From an uncultured Clostridia bacterium (GTDB taxonomy: Bacteria > Bacillota > Clostridia > TANB77 > CAG-508): DNA of 5,523 bases. The translations under genes and the position numbers were made by a program. Shown here piece after piece: positions 5,147 through 5,523 of this stretch; the first letter of the stretch is position 1, and each line of letters starts with the position of its first letter. The notes below the pieces were generated by a model. That model made no database searches. It had not been told where the DNA came from and saw only the letters and a program-made list of their open reading frames with translations. Location of the stretch: contig CANRFX010000072.1 in the NCBI GenBank assembly GCA_947629995.1, positions 1 through 5,523 on the forward strand. Direction: 5' to 3'.

Positions 5147-5175
5147 AGTATAGTATATTTTTACTTACCTGTCTA
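5147..5175 (-). promoter_or_regulatory. Promoter of toxin 1
   Basis: On the minus strand TAGACA (5175-5170), 17 bp, TATACT (5152-5147). A second TATACT overlaps at 5157-5152. The -35 and -10 each depart from consensus, so it looks weaker than the small-RNA promoter, as expected if antitoxin RNA is in excess. Predicted start is near 5140, giving a leader of about 79 nt. Confidence 0.65.
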
Positions 5176-5308
5176 GCGAACAAAGTAAATTTTTTTAATT
5201 TTTTCATATAAGTTTTTGATTTTTTGCAGCTGATATTGTGTAACCAAAATGTTTATTGGTCTAATTTTAAGAAATTTTTCGAAAAATCTCAATGGTGGTT
5301 AAAATATA

Positions 5309-5359
5309 ATTTGACAAAATTAAATAATCTGTGTATAATATAGATAAGAAATGAGAAAC
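5309..5359 (+). repeat. 51-bp perfect direct repeat, copy 2
   Basis: Exact copy of 4834-4884. Immediately after it the hairpin sequence changes while pairing is kept and extended. Confidence 0.95.
5311..5339 (+). promoter_or_regulatory. Consensus promoter of small RNA 2
   Basis: TTGACA (5311-5316), 17-bp spacer, TATAAT (5334-5339), identical to the module 1 promoter. Transcription should begin near 5346. Confidence 0.93.
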
Positions 5360-5430
5360 CACAAACGTGGTTTGCCTATTTTGATATGTAAAAACACATC
5401 GCAACGGTCAAAATTACAGATGTGTTTTTT
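5346..5430 (+). ncRNA. Small RNA 2, probable type I antitoxin RNA (~85 nt)
   Basis: Same architecture as small RNA 1: identical promoter and 5' end, a first hairpin (AAACCAC 5356-5362 with GTGGTTT 5367-5373, loop AAAC), then a terminator unrelated in sequence to that of RNA 1. It ends 6 nt short of the stop codon of the convergent toxin-2 gene, so it would be antisense to that mRNA's 3' UTR. Confidence 0.8.
5391..5430 (+). terminator. Terminator of small RNA 2, with a possible pseudoknot
   Basis: 10-bp stem AAAACACATC (5391-5400) with GATGTGTTTT (5419-5428), an unusually long 18-nt loop, and a T tract (5425-5431). The loop contains TCAAAAT (5408-5414), complementary to ATTTTGA just upstream (5378-5384), which would form a pseudoknot. 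Confidence 0.88.
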
Positions 5431-5436
5431 TATTGG

Positions 5437-5523
5437 TTATTTGCTTTTACAAAGTATTCTTACAAGTGTTATTATTAAAGTAAGAGCTATGATAGTTATT
5501 CCAATTAATGAATAATATAATAT
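5437..5523 (-). CDS. Second small hydrophobic toxin-like peptide (module 2), N-terminus beyond the window
   Basis: Open on the minus strand from the window end to a TAA at 5439-5437, giving the last 28 residues (ILYYSLIGITII, ALTLIITLVRILCKSK). It aligns without gaps to the C-terminal 28 of the module 1 peptide through Y-x-L..IG/FG, TIIA-A/L-L-I-I and a terminal SK. It is more basic (R, K, K) at its end. It has the same convergent placement to a terminated small RNA. Start codon, RBS and promoter lie outside the window. Confidence 0.75.
   Translation of the reverse strand: MLYYSLIGITIIALTLIITLVRILCKSK

Noticed and set aside
5274..5287. Palindrome ATTTTTCGAAAAAT as terminator for the toxin 2 mRNA
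   Set aside because: It is an A/T palindrome without a following T tract on either strand and with no real loop; support is too weak to annotate.
4834..5359. The repeats as insertion sequence ends or a MITE
   Set aside because: The direct repeat is a promoter plus RNA start, the inverted blocks are RNA leader sequences, and I see no target-site duplication or transposase.
4834..5359. A CRISPR array
   Set aside because: There are only two direct copies, 475 bp apart, explained by duplicated toxin-antitoxin modules.
1..5523. DGR reverse transcriptase, accessory protein or template repeat in this window
   Set aside because: All coding regions are accounted for, no RT motif such as YxDD is present in them, and no second GC-contrasting copy related to 785-930 is visible.

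Overview
The window is AT-rich with a sharply local exception. It uses Firmicute-type Shine-Dalgarno sequences and TTGACA/TATAAT promoters, and it carries a diaminopimelate-pathway gene and sporulation proteolysis genes. This points to a spore-forming, probably gut-associated member of the Clostridia. I infer this from gene content and base composition; no species can be named.

Layout. Positions 1-714 (+) hold dapB (lysine/diaminopimelate biosynthesis), missing only about its first dozen residues at the window edge. It converges on a minus-strand block, with a bidirectional terminator between them (about 738-773). The minus-strand block, read from right to left, is a 115-aa lysine-rich tail-anchored unknown (4700-4353), a SpoIVFA-like membrane-anchored LytM/M23 protein (4300-3437), a SpoIVFB-like M50 intramembrane metalloprotease (3425-2766), and a 643-aa pilin-like surface protein (2716-785). 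A promoter and strong RBS precede the 115-aa gene, and I see no terminator inside the block, so it may be one operon.

The first highlight is the 643-aa protein. It has a type IV prepilin-like N-terminus, a pilin-like head, a degenerate internal repeat, and a C-terminal C-type-lectin/FGE-like domain. The last ~130-140 bp of the gene are strikingly different from everything else: about 52% GC against about 27% in the next 100 bp of the same gene, depleted in coding-strand adenine and dominated by NNY codons. The protein ends in a GGNF...SFRPALY tail. This is the signature of the variable region of a diversity-generating retroelement (DGR), in which adenines of a template repeat are randomised. 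No reverse transcriptase, accessory gene or template repeat is in the window, so the retroelement would have to act from elsewhere in the genome.

The second highlight is the right end (4834-5523): two tandem modules that look like type I toxin-antitoxin loci. Each has a perfect TTGACA-17-TATAAT promoter on the + strand driving an ~82-85 nt terminated small RNA, and a convergent minus-strand gene for a tiny hydrophobic peptide (36 aa in module 1; the last 28 aa of module 2 before the window ends). The modules share a 51-bp perfect repeat covering promoter and RNA 5' end, then diverge in a hairpin that keeps its pairing through compensatory changes. In module 1 the toxin mRNA leader resembles the small RNA's own 5' end. 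The toxin mRNA 5' UTR can therefore pair with its own 3' UTR, and the toxin Shine-Dalgarno can be masked by an anti-SD in the leader.

The remaining stretches without genes hold only the promoters, terminators and repeats listed.
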